A program made the position numbers and the translations under genes. From assembly GCA_002154585.1 (NCBI GenBank), contig MUNG01000154.1, positions 1 to 36,679 on the forward strand: a stretch of DNA of 36,679 nucleotides, given 5' to 3'. This stretch comes from Streptomyces pseudogriseolus. Its GTDB lineage: Bacteria > Actinomycetota > Actinomycetes > Streptomycetales > Streptomycetaceae. The notes under the pieces were generated by a model. The model made no database searches, was not told where the DNA came from, and saw nothing but the letters and a program-made list of their open reading frames with translations. Shown here piece after piece: positions 23,257-32,431 of this stretch; position 1 is the first letter of the stretch, and each line of letters opens with the position of its first letter.

Positions 23257-25302
23257 ATGACTGAGCAGATGTTCGACACCGTGCTGGTGGCCAACCGGGG
23301 CGAGATCGCGGTCCGGGTCGTCCGCACCCTGCGGTCGATGGGGGTGCGCTCGGTGGCCGTGTACTCCGACGCGGACGCCGGCGCCCGGCACGTCCGGGAG
23401 GCCGACACGGCGGTGCGGATCGGGCCGGCGCCGGCTGCGGGAAGCTACCTGTCGGCGGAGCGGCTGCTTCAGGCGGCCGCCCGCACCGGCGCGCAGGCGG
23501 TGCACCCGGGGTACGGCTTCCTCGCCGAGAACGCGGAGTTCGCGCGGGCCTGCGAGGCGGCGGGCCTGGCGTTCATCGGGCCCCCGGCGGACGCCATCGC
23601 CCTGATGGGCGACAAGATCCGCGCGAAGGAGACGGTGAAGGCGGCCGGGGTGCCGGTGGTGCCCGGCTCCAGCGGCAGTGGCCTGACCGACGCGCAGCTC
23701 GCCGAGGCCGCGCGGGAGATCGGCATGCCGGTGCTGCTGAAGCCGTCGGCGGGCGGCGGCGGCAAGGGCATGCGGCTGGTGCGGGACGCGGAGAGGCTGG
23801 CGGACGAGATCGCCGCCGCCCGGCGCGAGGCCCGCGCCTCCTTCGGCGACGACACGCTGCTGGTGGAGCGGTGGATCGACCGGCCCCGGCACATCGAGAT
23901 CCAGGTGCTGGCCGACGGGCACGGGAACGTGGTGCACCTGGGCGAGCGCGAGTGCTCGCTCCAGCGGCGGCACCAGAAGATCGTCGAGGAGGCGCCCAGT
24001 GTGCTCCTCGACGAGGCCACCCGGGCGGCGATGGGCGAGGCGGCCGTGCAGGCGGCCCGCTCCTGCGGCTACCGGGGCGCGGGCACCGTGGAGTTCATCG
24101 TGCCGGGCGGCGACCCGTCCCAGTACTACTTCATGGAGATGAACACCCGGCTCCAGGTGGAGCACCCGGTCACCGAACTGATCACGGGCCTGGACCTGGT
24201 GGAGTGGCAGCTGCGGGTCGCGGCGGGTGAGCGGCTGGCGTTCGGGCAGGACGACGTACGGCTCACCGGGCACGCGGTCGAGGCACGCCTGTGCGCGGAA
24301 GACCCCGCGCGCGGCTTCCTGCCCTCCGGCGGCACGGTGCTGACGCTGCGCGAGCCGCAGGGCGACGGCGTGCGCACCGACTCCGGGCTCAGCGAGGGCA
24401 CGGAGGTCGGCAGCCTCTACGACCCGATGCTGTCCAAGGTGATCGCGTACGGCCCCGACCGGGCGACCGCGCTGCGCAAGCTGCGGGCGGCGCTCGCGGG
24501 GACGGTGACGCTGGGCGTGCAGACCAACGCGGGCTTCCTGCGGCGGCTGCTGGCCCACCCGGCGGTCGTGTCGGGCGAGCTGGACACCGGGCTGGTGGAG
24601 CGGGAGGCGGACTCCCTGGTCGCCGGGGAGGTGCCGGCCGAGGTGTACGCGGCGGCGGCGCTGCTGCGCCAGGCCGCCCTCGCGCCGGCCGCGTCGCCCG
24701 GCTGGCGGGATCCGTTCGACGCCGCCGACGGCTGGCGGATGGGCGGCGGCCGGGCGTGGACGGCGCACCATCTGCGGGTGGCGGGCCACGACCCGGTGAC
24801 CGTGCGGGTGCGGGCCACGGCCGACGGCGGCCTGGAGCTGCTGCCGCCCGGCGCGGACACCCCGCTGCGGGCGTCCGCCGGGACGCTGGACGGGCACCGG
24901 TTCACCTGCACGCTCGACGGCGTCGCACACACGTTCGCCGCCCTGCCGGACGGCTCCTGGCTGGGCCGGGACGGCGACGCCTGGCAGGTGCGGGACCACG
25001 ACCCGGTCGCCGCGTCCCTCACCCGGGCGGGTCAGGCGGGCGCCGACTCGCTGACCGCGCCGATGCCGGGCACGGTGACGGTGGTGAAGGTCGCCGTCGG
25101 CGACGAGGTGGACGCGGGCCAGAGCCTGCTGGTGGTGGAGGCGATGAAGATGGAGCACGTCATCTCGGCCCCGCACGCCGGCACGGTCACGGAGCTGGAC
25201 GTGTCCCCGGGCACCACGGTCGCCATGGACCAGGTGCTCGCGGTCATCGCGCCGGTGGAGACCGCGGAACCTGCGGACTCCGCGGAAGGGGAGACGGCAT
25301 GA
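23257..25302 (+). CDS. accA1: Biotin carboxylase/BCCP alpha subunit of acyl-CoA carboxylase
   Basis: Alpha subunit of 681 residues that carboxylates its own biotin with ATP and bicarbonate. The biotin carboxylase domain fills about residues 1-450, beginning VLVANRGEIAVRVVRT, with VHPGYGFLAENAEFA, ATP-grasp GGGGKGMR near 166 and the MNTRLQVEHPVTE block. A linker domain of the MCC/PCC type follows. The C-terminal biotinyl domain has EAMKMEH at 628-634 with acceptor Lys631. The ATG at 23257 was chosen for the GAGGGG ribosome binding site. An in-frame GTG at 23239 overlaps the previous stop. The last bases overlap the HMG-CoA lyase gene as ATGA. It works as a complex with the upstream carboxyltransferase. 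Confidence 0.94.
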   Translation: MTEQMFDTVLVANRGEIAVRVVRTLRSMGVRSVAVYSDADAGARHVREADTAVRIGPAPAAGSYLSAERLLQAAARTGAQAVHPGYGFLAENAEFARACEAAGLAFIGPPADAIALMGDKIRAKETVKAAGVPVVPGSSGSGLTDAQLAEAAREIGMPVLLKPSAGGGGKGMRLVRDAERLADEIAAARREARASFGDDTLLVERWIDRPRHIEIQVLADGHGNVVHLGERECSLQRRHQKIVEEAPSVLLDEATRAAMGEAAVQAARSCGYRGAGTVEFIVPGGDPSQYYFMEMNTRLQVEHPVTELITGLDLVEWQLRVAAGERLAFGQDDVRLTGHAVEARLCAEDPARGFLPSGGTVLTLREPQGDGVRTDSGLSEGTEVGSLYDPMLSKVIAYGPDRATALRKLRAALAGTVTLGVQTNAGFLRRLLAHPAVVSGELDTGLVEREADSLVAGEVPAEVYAAAALLRQAALAPAASPGWRDPFDAADGWRMGGGRAWTAHHLRVAGHDPVTVRVRATADGGLELLPPGADTPLRASAGTLDGHRFTCTLDGVAHTFAALPDGSWLGRDGDAWQVRDHDPVAASLTRAGQAGADSLTAPMPGTVTVVKVAVGDEVDAGQSLLVVEAMKMEHVISAPHAGTVTELDVSPGTTVAMDQVLAVIAPVETAEPADSAEGETA

Positions 25303-26246
25303 ACGCGAGCGAGCTGGGCCTGCCCATGGCCGTGCCGGCCGAGGGGCTGCCCGCACGGGTGCGGATCCACGAGGTGGGCGCCCGCGACGGCCTGCAGAAC
25401 GAGAAGCAGACCGTGCCGACGGCCGTGAAGGCGGAGTTCGTCCGCCGGCTGGCCGGCACGGGCCTGACCACGATCGAGGCGACGAGCTTCGTGCACCCGA
25501 AGTGGGTGCCGCAGCTCGCGGACGCCGAGGACCTGTTCCCGGCGGTGTCCGACCTGCCGGTGGACCTGCCGGTGCTGGTGCCCAACGAGCGCGGCCTCGA
25601 CCGCGCGCTGGCGCTCGGCGCCCGCCGGGTGGCGGTGTTCGCCAGCGCCACGGAGTCCTTCGCCAAGGCCAACCTCAACCGCACGGTGGACGAGGCGCTG
25701 GCCATGTTCGAGCCGGTGGTGGCCCGCGCGAAGGGGCAGGGCGTCCATGTGCGCGGCTATCTGTCGATGTGCTTCGGCGACCCCTGGGAGGGCGCGGTCC
25801 CGGTCCCCCAGGTGGTGCGGGTGTGCCGGGCGCTGCTCGACATGGGCTGCGACGAGCTGAGCCTCGGCGACACGATCGGCGTGGCCACCCCGGGCCATGT
25901 GACGGCCCTGATCGGCGCGCTCACCCAGGCGGGCGTGCCCGTCTCCGCGCTGGGCGTGCACTTCCACGACACCTACGGCCAGGCGCTGTCCAACACGCTG
26001 GCCGCGCTCCAGCAGGGCGTCGCCACGGTCGACGCCTCGGCCGGCGGGCTGGGCGGCTGCCCGTACGCGAAGTCCGCCACCGGCAATCTCGCCACCGAAG
26101 ACCTCGTGTGGATGCTGCGGGGCCTCGGCATCGACACCGGAGTCGATCTCGGCCGTCTGGTCGCCACAAGCGTCTGGATGGCCGCGCACCTGGGCCGGCC
26201 CAGCCCGTCCCGCACCGTACGAGCCCTCTCCCACCAGGAGTCGTGA
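25299..26246 (+). CDS. hmgL: Hydroxymethylglutaryl-CoA lyase
   Basis: Enzyme of 315 residues that splits HMG-CoA into acetoacetate and acetyl-CoA, the last step of leucine breakdown. It is a TIM barrel of the HMGL-like family. GARDGLQNEK (residues 28-37) carries the catalytic Arg and metal Asp, GVHFHDTYGQAL carries the metal His pair, and GGLGGCPYAKSATGN carries the catalytic Cys254. The ATG overlaps the end of accA1 by four bases, so translation is coupled. Six bases separate it from the acyl-CoA dehydrogenase gene that follows. The full signature and the operon make this call secure. No 3-methylglutaconyl-CoA hydratase gene is present in the operon. Confidence 0.95.
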   Translation: MNASELGLPMAVPAEGLPARVRIHEVGARDGLQNEKQTVPTAVKAEFVRRLAGTGLTTIEATSFVHPKWVPQLADAEDLFPAVSDLPVDLPVLVPNERGLDRALALGARRVAVFASATESFAKANLNRTVDEALAMFEPVVARAKGQGVHVRGYLSMCFGDPWEGAVPVPQVVRVCRALLDMGCDELSLGDTIGVATPGHVTALIGALTQAGVPVSALGVHFHDTYGQALSNTLAALQQGVATVDASAGGLGGCPYAKSATGNLATEDLVWMLRGLGIDTGVDLGRLVATSVWMAAHLGRPSPSRTVRALSHQES

Positions 26247-26252
26247 AGGACC

Positions 26253-27413
26253 ATGGACCACAAGCTCTCCCCCGAACTGGAAGAACTCCGCCGTACGGTC
26301 GAGGAGTTCGCGCACGACGTGGTGGCGCCGAAGATCGGCGACTTCTACGAGCGGCACGAGTTCCCGTACGAGATCGTCCGCGAGATGGGCCGCATGGGCC
26401 TGTTCGGCCTGCCGTTCCCGGAGGAGTACGGCGGCATGGGCGGCGACTACTTCGCGCTCGGCGTGGCGCTGGAGGAGCTGGCCCGGGTGGACTCCTCGGT
26501 GGCCATCACCCTGGAGGCGGGCGTCTCGCTGGGCGCCATGCCGCTGCACCTGTTCGGCACCGAGGAGCAGAAGCGCGAGTGGCTGCCGAGGCTGTGCTCG
26601 GGCGAGATCCTGGGCGCGTTCGGGCTGACCGAGCCGGACGGCGGCAGCGACGCGGGCGCGACCCGCACGTCGGCCCGGCTGGACGAGGCGACGGACGAGT
26701 GGGTGATCAACGGCACCAAGTGCTTCATCACCAACTCCGGCACGGATGTCACGGGTCTGGTCACGGTCACCGCCGTCACCGGCCGCAAGCCCGACGGCAA
26801 GCCGCTGATCTCGTCGATCATCGTGCCGTCCGGCACCCCCGGCTTCACGGTCGCGGCGCCGTACTCGAAGGTCGGCTGGAACGCCTCGGACACCCGGGAG
26901 CTGTCCTTCCAGGACGTGCGGGTCCCGGCGGCCAACCTGCTGGGCGCGGAGGGCCGCGGCTACGCGCAGTTCCTGCGCATCCTCGACGAGGGCCGCATCG
27001 CCATAGCCGCGCTCGCCACGGGGCTCGCGCAGGGCTGTGTGGACGAGTCGGTGAAGTACGCCAAGGAGCGGCAGGCGTTCGGACGTCCGATCGGCGCGAA
27101 CCAGGCGATCCAGTTCAAGATCGCCGACATGGAGATGAAGGCGCACACGGCGCGGCTGGCGTGGCGGGACGCGGCGAGCCGTCTGGTGGCGGGCGAGCCG
27201 TTCAAGAAGGAGGCGGCGCTGGCCAAGCTGTACTCCTCGACGGTGGCCGTGGACAACGCGCGCGACGCGACGCAGATCCACGGCGGCTACGGCTTCATGA
27301 ACGAGTACCCGGTGGCCCGCATGTGGCGCGACTCCAAGATCCTGGAGATCGGCGAGGGCACCAGCGAGGTGCAGCGGATGCTCATCGCGCGGGAGTTGGG
27401 CTTGGCAGGCTGA
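26253..27413 (+). CDS. acdH: Acyl-CoA dehydrogenase (AcdH-like, branched-chain acyl-CoA)
   Basis: FAD enzyme of 386 residues, last gene of the leucine operon. It has FGLPFPEEYGGMGGDY, FGLTEPDGGSDAGAT (123-137), NGTKCFITNSG, GGYGFMNEYPVARM and the C-terminal EGTSEVQRMLIARE. The base is Glu368 in EGTSEVQ, as in short- and medium-chain dehydrogenases. At the LCAD/IVD position it has Gly247 (DEGRIAIAA). In S. coelicolor and S. avermitilis the acdH product is known to act in branched-chain amino acid breakdown, and this gene matches in size and neighbours. AAGGA precedes the ATG. A strong hairpin follows the stop codon. Confidence 0.93.
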   Translation: MDHKLSPELEELRRTVEEFAHDVVAPKIGDFYERHEFPYEIVREMGRMGLFGLPFPEEYGGMGGDYFALGVALEELARVDSSVAITLEAGVSLGAMPLHLFGTEEQKREWLPRLCSGEILGAFGLTEPDGGSDAGATRTSARLDEATDEWVINGTKCFITNSGTDVTGLVTVTAVTGRKPDGKPLISSIIVPSGTPGFTVAAPYSKVGWNASDTRELSFQDVRVPAANLLGAEGRGYAQFLRILDEGRIAIAALATGLAQGCVDESVKYAKERQAFGRPIGANQAIQFKIADMEMKAHTARLAWRDAASRLVAGEPFKKEAALAKLYSSTVAVDNARDATQIHGGYGFMNEYPVARMWRDSKILEIGEGTSEVQRMLIARELGLAG

Positions 27414-27432
27414 GCACGGCCCCGTGTACGGA

Positions 27433-27471
27433 CGGTCCGGGGCGAGTGATCCGAATCACGGCCCCGGACCG
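27433..27471 (+). terminator. Strong hairpin ending the leucine operon
   Basis: CGGTCCGGGGC (27433-27443) pairs with GCCCCGGACCG (27461-27471). Inside, after a small asymmetric loop, GTGAT pairs with ATCAC around a CCGA tetraloop. The total is 16 bp of stem. It starts 20 bases after acdH and insulates it from desE. Confidence 0.75.
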
Positions 27472-27514
27472 GCGTTTCCCGAGGATGCGTGCCGGAGGCC
27501 CTCTGGACAGATCA

Positions 27515-27533
27515 TTTGGTTAGGCTAACCTAA
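27515..27533 (+). promoter_or_regulatory. DmdR/IdeR-type iron box before desE
   Basis: TTTGGTTAGGCTAACCTAA differs at one base from the 19-bp actinomycete iron box TTAGGTTAGGCTAACCTAA as I know it, with a perfect GGTTAG-G-CTAACC core. It lies 45 bases before the desE ATG. Fe-loaded DmdR1 should repress here. Confidence 0.9.
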
Positions 27534-27578
27534 CGCTGTTTGAACCACGGTCCCGTACGCACGAAAGCAGACCCTTCC

Positions 27579-28622
27579 ATGCCGAACGCCAGAACCGCCC
27601 GCCTGACCCGTCGTGGACTGCTCGCCGCCGGCGGCGCCCTCGGGCTCGGCGCCGTGCTCACCGCCTGCGGGGACGACGACGCGAAGGACGCCGGCGCGGA
27701 CACGAAGGGCGCCGCCAAGTCCGGCCCCTGGTCCTTCAAGGACGACCGCGGCACCACGGTGAAGCTCGACGAGGCGCCGAAGAACATCGTCGCGTTCACG
27801 GGCGTGGCCGCCGCGCTGTACGACTACGGCATCGAGGTCAAGGGCGTCTTCGGCCCGACGACGACGAAGGACGGCAAGGCCGACGTCCAGGCCGGCGACA
27901 TGGACGTCAGCAAGGTGACCGTCCTGGGCAACGTCTGGGACCAGTTCAACGTCGAGAAGTACGCGGCCCTCGCGCCCGACGTCCTGATCTCCACGATGTT
28001 CGACGACGCCGGCACCCTCTGGTACGTCCCCGAGGCGTCCAAGGACAAGATCGCCAAGCTCGCGCCCAGCGTCGGCATCTCCGTGTTCGACCGTCAGCTC
28101 ACCGGCCCGCTGCAGCGGATGTGGGAGCTGGCCGAGTCCCTCGGCGCCGACATGACGGCCGCGAAGGTCACCGAGGCCAAGAAGCGGTTCGAGGCGGCCT
28201 CGGAGCGGCTGCGCAAGGCCGCCAAGGCCAAGCCCGAGATCAAGGTGCTGGTCGGCTCCGCGAGCCCCGAACTGTTCTACGTCTCGGGCAGCAACCTCTC
28301 CATCGACCTGGAGTACTTCAAGGCCCTCGGGGTGAACTTCGTGGAGCCGACGGAGGAGGCCAAGAAGGCCACCGGCGGCTGGTTCGAGAGCCTGAGCTGG
28401 GAGAACGTCGACAAGCACAAGGCCGACGTGATCATGATGGACGACCGCAGCTCGGCCATCCAGCCCGCCGACATCACCGAGGCGACCTGGAAGCAGCTGC
28501 CCGCCGTCAAGGCCGGCCAGGTCCTGCCCCGCTCCACCGAGCCGATCCTGTCGTACGACAAGTGCGTGGCGCCGGTGGAGGCGCTCGCCGAGGCCATCGA
28601 GAAGGCCAAGAAGGTCAGCTGA
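27579..28622 (+). CDS. desE: Ferrioxamine-binding lipoprotein of ABC importer
   Basis: Substrate-binding lipoprotein of 347 residues. The N-terminus has a twin-arginine stretch (LTRRGLLAAGG) and the lipobox LTAC with Cys30, so it may be exported by Tat and then lipidated. The mature part is a class III (FhuD/FepB-like) binding protein with DDRGTTVKLDEAPKNIVAF at its start and a C-terminal IEKAKKVS helix. It captures ferric hydroxamates such as ferrioxamine and passes them to a permease encoded elsewhere. The ATG at 27579 gives the correct signal peptide, though the ribosome binding site is weak. An iron box precedes it. The reductase-type gene follows after 64 bases. Confidence 0.93.
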   Translation: MPNARTARLTRRGLLAAGGALGLGAVLTACGDDDAKDAGADTKGAAKSGPWSFKDDRGTTVKLDEAPKNIVAFTGVAAALYDYGIEVKGVFGPTTTKDGKADVQAGDMDVSKVTVLGNVWDQFNVEKYAALAPDVLISTMFDDAGTLWYVPEASKDKIAKLAPSVGISVFDRQLTGPLQRMWELAESLGADMTAAKVTEAKKRFEAASERLRKAAKAKPEIKVLVGSASPELFYVSGSNLSIDLEYFKALGVNFVEPTEEAKKATGGWFESLSWENVDKHKADVIMMDDRSSAIQPADITEATWKQLPAVKAGQVLPRSTEPILSYDKCVAPVEALAEAIEKAKKVS

Positions 28623-28686
28623 CCTTCCCCGCAAGGTCAGCCCCCTCGCCCGGCCCAGCCGCCCCCTCGACCCGCAGGAGCTCCTC

Positions 28687-29559
28687 GTGACGACTGCCGT
28701 GGCCGCCCCGTTCCGCTTCTTCGCCCTTCAGGTCGCCGGGACGCGGCGGCTCGGCCCGTCCCTGGTCCGGGTCACCTTCACCGGACCGGATCTGCGCGAC
28801 TTCCGCTCCGACGGGCGCGACCAGTCCCTGTCGCTGTTCCTGCCCCACCCGGGGCAGAGCGAGCCGGTCGTGCCGGTGGAGCTGGGCGAGGGCTGGTGGC
28901 AGGGCTGGCGCGAACTGCCCGACGACGTACGGGCGGTGATGCGCTCGTACACGCTGCGGGCGCTGCGCGCGGACGCCCTGGGGCGGACCGCCGAGATCGA
29001 CGTCGACTTCGTGCTGCACGGCGTCGGCGCGGAGGCGGGCCCGTCCACCGCGGCCGGACCGGCCTCCCGCTGGGCCGCCCGCGCCGCAGCGGGCGACCGG
29101 GTGCTGCTGCTCGGCCCGGCGGTCGCCGACAACCGCGCGATCCGTTTCCGCCCGCCCGAGGACGCCTCGACGGTGCTGCTGTGGGCCGACGAGACCGCCG
29201 TTCCGGCCGCGGCCGCCGTCCTGGAATCCCTTCCGGCGGGCGCCCGTGCCCGGGTCTGGCTGGAGGTGCCGCACGCCGGGGACGTCCAGGAGCTGCCGAC
29301 GGCGGCGGATGCGGAGGTCACCTGGTTCGTGCGGGACGGGTGCGCGGCCCCGGACATCCCGCTGGCGCTGGACGCCGTGCGCGGGACTCCCCTGCCCTTC
29401 CCCGAGCGCGCCTACGTGTGGATCGCCGGGGAGGCCGGTCATGTGAAGCTGCTGCGGCGTCACTTCGTCGGCGAGCGCGGTGTCGACCGCCGGCGCGTGA
29501 CGTTCGTGGGCTACTGGCGGCGCGGCCTCACGGAAGAGCAACTTCGCGAACTGGCTTGA
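28687..29559 (+). CDS. desF: Siderophore-interacting FAD reductase (SIP family)
   Basis: Protein of 290 residues of the ViuB/SIP family, which releases iron from ferric siderophores by reduction in the cytoplasm. The FAD-binding block RSYTLRAL is at about residues 80-87. DFVLHGVGAEAGPSTAAGPASRWAA (from about 108) corresponds to the family's FVLHG...GPASRWA cofactor loop. WADETAVPA, VWIAGEAGHVK and the terminal FVGYWRRG are all family marks. The GTG start has AGGAG six bases upstream. It lies downstream of desE on the same strand without an obvious terminator between, so both probably respond to the iron box at 27515. The name desF follows common use for this position in Streptomyces. Confidence 0.92.
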   Translation: MTTAVAAPFRFFALQVAGTRRLGPSLVRVTFTGPDLRDFRSDGRDQSLSLFLPHPGQSEPVVPVELGEGWWQGWRELPDDVRAVMRSYTLRALRADALGRTAEIDVDFVLHGVGAEAGPSTAAGPASRWAARAAAGDRVLLLGPAVADNRAIRFRPPEDASTVLLWADETAVPAAAAVLESLPAGARARVWLEVPHAGDVQELPTAADAEVTWFVRDGCAAPDIPLALDAVRGTPLPFPERAYVWIAGEAGHVKLLRRHFVGERGVDRRRVTFVGYWRRGLTEEQLRELA

Positions 29560-29642
29560 CTTGTAAAGGAGTTGGAGCCGTTTCGCGGTCCGTGGGGAAC
29601 GTGACGGCGGTCACGGTGAAAACGGGATTGGCCGCAGAAAAC

Positions 29643-29661
29643 TTTGGTTAGGCTTACCTAA
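29643..29661 (+). promoter_or_regulatory. DmdR/IdeR-type iron box before desABCD
   Basis: TTTGGTTAGGCTTACCTAA is identical to the desE box except at one position. It lies 57 bases before the desA ATG. A minor GTGAC-N4-GTCAC hairpin (29601-29614) lies between desF and this box. Confidence 0.9.
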
Positions 29662-29718
29662 GTTCAACCGCGCTGGACCGCTCCCCGCACCGGCCCCGTC
29701 CCCACCGGAGGACCCCAC

Positions 29719-31161
29719 ATGCGCTCGCACCTGCTCAACGACACCACCACGGAGCACTACCGACGCTCCGTGACCGAAGGAGTCGAGCGGGTGGCCGCCA
29801 AACTCGCCGCCACCGACCGGCCGTTCACCGGCGTCACGGTCGACGACCTCGCCCCGCGCATCGACGCGATCGACCTCGACCAGCCGCTGCGCGACACCAC
29901 CGCGGTGCTGGACGAACTGGAGGACGTCTACCTCCGGGACGCGGTCTACTTCCACCACCCCCGCTACCTCGCCCACCTCAACTGCCCCGTCGTCATCCCG
30001 GCCGTGCTCGGCGAGGCGGTGCTCTCCGCCGTCAACTCCTCCCTGGACACCTGGGACCAGTCGGCCGGCGGCACCCTGATCGAGCGGAAACTGATCGACT
30101 GGACGGCCGCCCGCATCGGCCTCGGCCCCGCCGCCGACGGCGTGTTCACCTCCGGCGGCACCCAGTCCAACCTCCAGGCGCTGCTGCTCGCCCGCGAGGA
30201 GACCAAGACCCAGGACCTGGCGAAGCTGCGCGTCTTCGCCTCCGAGGTCAGCCACTTCAGCGTGCAGAAGTCCGCGAAACTGCTCGGTCTCGGCCCGGAG
30301 GCCGTGGTGGCCGTCCCCGTCGACCACGACAAGCGGATGCAGACCGTCGCCCTCGCCCACGAACTGGAGCGCTGCGCCGAGGTGGGCCTGGTCCCGATGG
30401 CGGTCGTCGCCACCGCCGGCACCACCGACTTCGGCTCCATCGACCCGCTGCCGGAGATCGCCGGCCTGTGCGAGCAGTACGGCGCCTGGATGCACGTGGA
30501 CGCCGCCTACGGCTGCGGGCTGCTCGCCTCCCTGAAGTACCGGCACCGCATCGACGGCATCGAGCGCGCCGACTCGGTCACCGTCGACTACCACAAGTCC
30601 TTCTTCCAGCCGGTCAGTTCCTCGGCCGTGCTGGTGCGCGACGCGGCCACGCTGCGGCACGCCACCTACCACGCGGAGTACCTCAACCCGCGCCGCATGG
30701 TGACCGAGCGCATCCCCAACCAGGTCGACAAGTCCCTCCAGACCACCCGCCGCTTCGACGCGCTCAAGCTGTGGATGACGCTGCGCGTGATGGGCGCCGA
30801 CGGCATCGGCGCCCTCTTCGACGAGGTGTGCGACCTCGCCGCCGAGGGCTGGAAACTGCTGGCCGCCGACCCCCGCTTCGACGTGGTGGTCGAGCCCAGC
30901 CTGTCCACCCTGGTCTTCCGTTACATCCCGGCCGCCGTCACCGACCCCGCCGAGATCGACCGGGCCAACCTGTACGCACGCAAGGCCCTGTTCGCCTCCG
31001 GCGACGCGGTGGTCGCGGGCACCAAGGTGGCCGGGCGTCACTACCTGAAGTTCACCCTGCTCAACCCCGAGACCACGACGGCCGACATCACGGCCGTCCT
31101 CGACCTGATCGCCGGCCACGCCGAGCAGTACCTGGGAGAGTCCCTTGACCGCGCTTGCTGA
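29719..31161 (+). CDS. desA: Lysine decarboxylase of desferrioxamine synthesis
   Basis: PLP enzyme of 480 residues that converts L-lysine to cadaverine, the first step to desferrioxamines. It belongs to the group II decarboxylase family (fold type I). The motifs visible are [13 protein letters not shown] (144-156), [12 protein letters not shown] with His179 for ring stacking, MHVDAAYG with Asp261, and [11 protein letters not shown] with the PLP Lys293. GGAGGA lies 6 bases before the ATG. It opens the desABCD operon under an iron box. Its last 17 bases overlap desB, so the two are translationally coupled. Cytoplasmic. Confidence 0.96.
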   Translation: MRSHLLNDTTTEHYRRSVTEGVERVAAKLAATDRPFTGVTVDDLAPRIDAIDLDQPLRDTTAVLDELEDVYLRDAVYFHHPRYLAHLNCPVVIPAVLGEAVLSAVNSSLDTWDQSAGGTLIERKLIDWTAARIGLGPAADGVFTSGGTQSNLQALLLAREETKTQDLAKLRVFASEVSHFSVQKSAKLLGLGPEAVVAVPVDHDKRMQTVALAHELERCAEVGLVPMAVVATAGTTDFGSIDPLPEIAGLCEQYGAWMHVDAAYGCGLLASLKYRHRIDGIERADSVTVDYHKSFFQPVSSSAVLVRDAATLRHATYHAEYLNPRRMVTERIPNQVDKSLQTTRRFDALKLWMTLRVMGADGIGALFDEVCDLAAEGWKLLAADPRFDVVVEPSLSTLVFRYIPAAVTDPAEIDRANLYARKALFASGDAVVAGTKVAGRHYLKFTLLNPETTTADITAVLDLIAGHAEQYLGESLDRAC

Positions 31162-32431
31162 CACCACGGTCCACGACTTCGTGGCCATCGGGCTGGGCCC
31201 GTTCAACCTGGGGCTGGCCTGCCTGACCGAGCCCATCGACGAACTCGACGGCGTCTTCCTGGAGTCCAAGCCGGACTTCGAGTGGCACGCCGGGATGTTC
31301 CTCGACGGAGCTCACCTCCAGACGCCGTTCATGTCGGACCTGGTCACCCTCGCCGACCCGACGTCCCCGTACTCCTTCCTCAACTACCTGAAGGAGAAGG
31401 GCCGGCTGTACTCGTTCTACATCCGGGAGAACTTCTACCCGCTGCGCGTCGAGTACGACGACTACTGCCGCTGGGCCGCCGCCCAGCTCGGCTCCGTCCG
31501 CTTCGGCACCACGGTCACCGAGGTCACCTGGGACGAGACCGCCGAGGTGTACGTGGTGGCCACGGACACCGGCGCCACGTACCGCGGCCGGCACCTGGTG
31601 CTGGGCACCGGCACCGTGCCGTACGTCCCAGAACCCTGCCGCGGTCTGGAGGGCGGCCTCTTCCACAACGCGCGGTACACGCGGCGCAAGGCGGAGCTGC
31701 TGACGAAGAAGTCCGTCACGATCGTCGGCAGCGGACAGAGCGCCGCCGAGATCTACTACGAGCTGCTCTCGGAGATCGACGCCCACGGCTACCAGCTCAA
31801 CTGGGTCACGCGCTCCCCGCGGTTCTTCCCGCTGGAGTACACCAAGCTGACCCTGGAGATGACGTCCCCGGACTACATCGACTACTTCCGCGCGCTGCCC
31901 GAGGACACCCGCTACCGGCTGGAGAAGCAGCAGAAGGGCCTCTTCAAGGGCATCAACTCGGACCTGATCGACGCGATCTTCGACCTGCTGTACCAGAAGA
32001 ACGTGGAGAGCGGCGGCCGCGGCGTGCCCACCCGGCTGCTCACCAACTCCTCCCTCACCAGCGCCCGGTACGAGGACGGCACGTACACGCTCGGCTTCCG
32101 CCAGGACGAGCAGGGCAAGGACTTCGAGATCGCCACCGAGGGCCTGGTGCTGGCGACCGGCTACCACTACGAGCAGCCCGCCTTCCTGGAGCCGGTGCGC
32201 GACCGGCTGCGCTTCGACAGCCACGGCCGCTTCGACGTCGCCCGCAACTACGCGATCGACGTCACCGGGCGCGGCGTGTTCCTCCAGAACGCGGGCGTGC
32301 ACACGCACAGCATCACCAGCCCCGACCTGGGCATGGGCGCCTACCGCAACGCCTCCATCATCCGGGAGCTGCTGGGCGCCGAGTACTACCCGGTCGAGAA
32401 GAGCATCGCCTTCCAGGAGTTCGCCGTATGA
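31145..32431 (+). CDS. desB: Cadaverine N-monooxygenase
   Basis: FAD- and NADPH-dependent N-hydroxylase of 428 residues that makes N-hydroxycadaverine. The N-terminal FAD site is [14 protein letters not shown], the NADPH loop is [13 protein letters not shown] (about 196-208), and the C-terminal block is [12 protein letters not shown], as in lysine and ornithine N-monooxygenases. The start appears to be TTG at 31145: no ATG or GTG lies between it and the FAD motif, and GGGAGAG ends 4 bases upstream. It starts inside desA, and its stop overlaps the desC start as ATGA. The rare start codon may lower its output relative to desA. Confidence 0.95.
   Translation: MTALADTTVHDFVAIGLGPFNLGLACLTEPIDELDGVFLESKPDFEWHAGMFLDGAHLQTPFMSDLVTLADPTSPYSFLNYLKEKGRLYSFYIRENFYPLRVEYDDYCRWAAAQLGSVRFGTTVTEVTWDETAEVYVVATDTGATYRGRHLVLGTGTVPYVPEPCRGLEGGLFHNARYTRRKAELLTKKSVTIVGSGQSAAEIYYELLSEIDAHGYQLNWVTRSPRFFPLEYTKLTLEMTSPDYIDYFRALPEDTRYRLEKQQKGLFKGINSDLIDAIFDLLYQKNVESGGRGVPTRLLTNSSLTSARYEDGTYTLGFRQDEQGKDFEIATEGLVLATGYHYEQPAFLEPVRDRLRFDSHGRFDVARNYAIDVTGRGVFLQNAGVHTHSITSPDLGMGAYRNASIIRELLGAEYYPVEKSIAFQEFAV

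Noticed and set aside
23110..25356. 748-residue minus-strand frame opposite the biotin carboxylase
   Set aside because: Antisense shadow with Arg/His/Gly/Val-rich composition and no motif, while the plus strand has a full biotin-dependent carboxylase.
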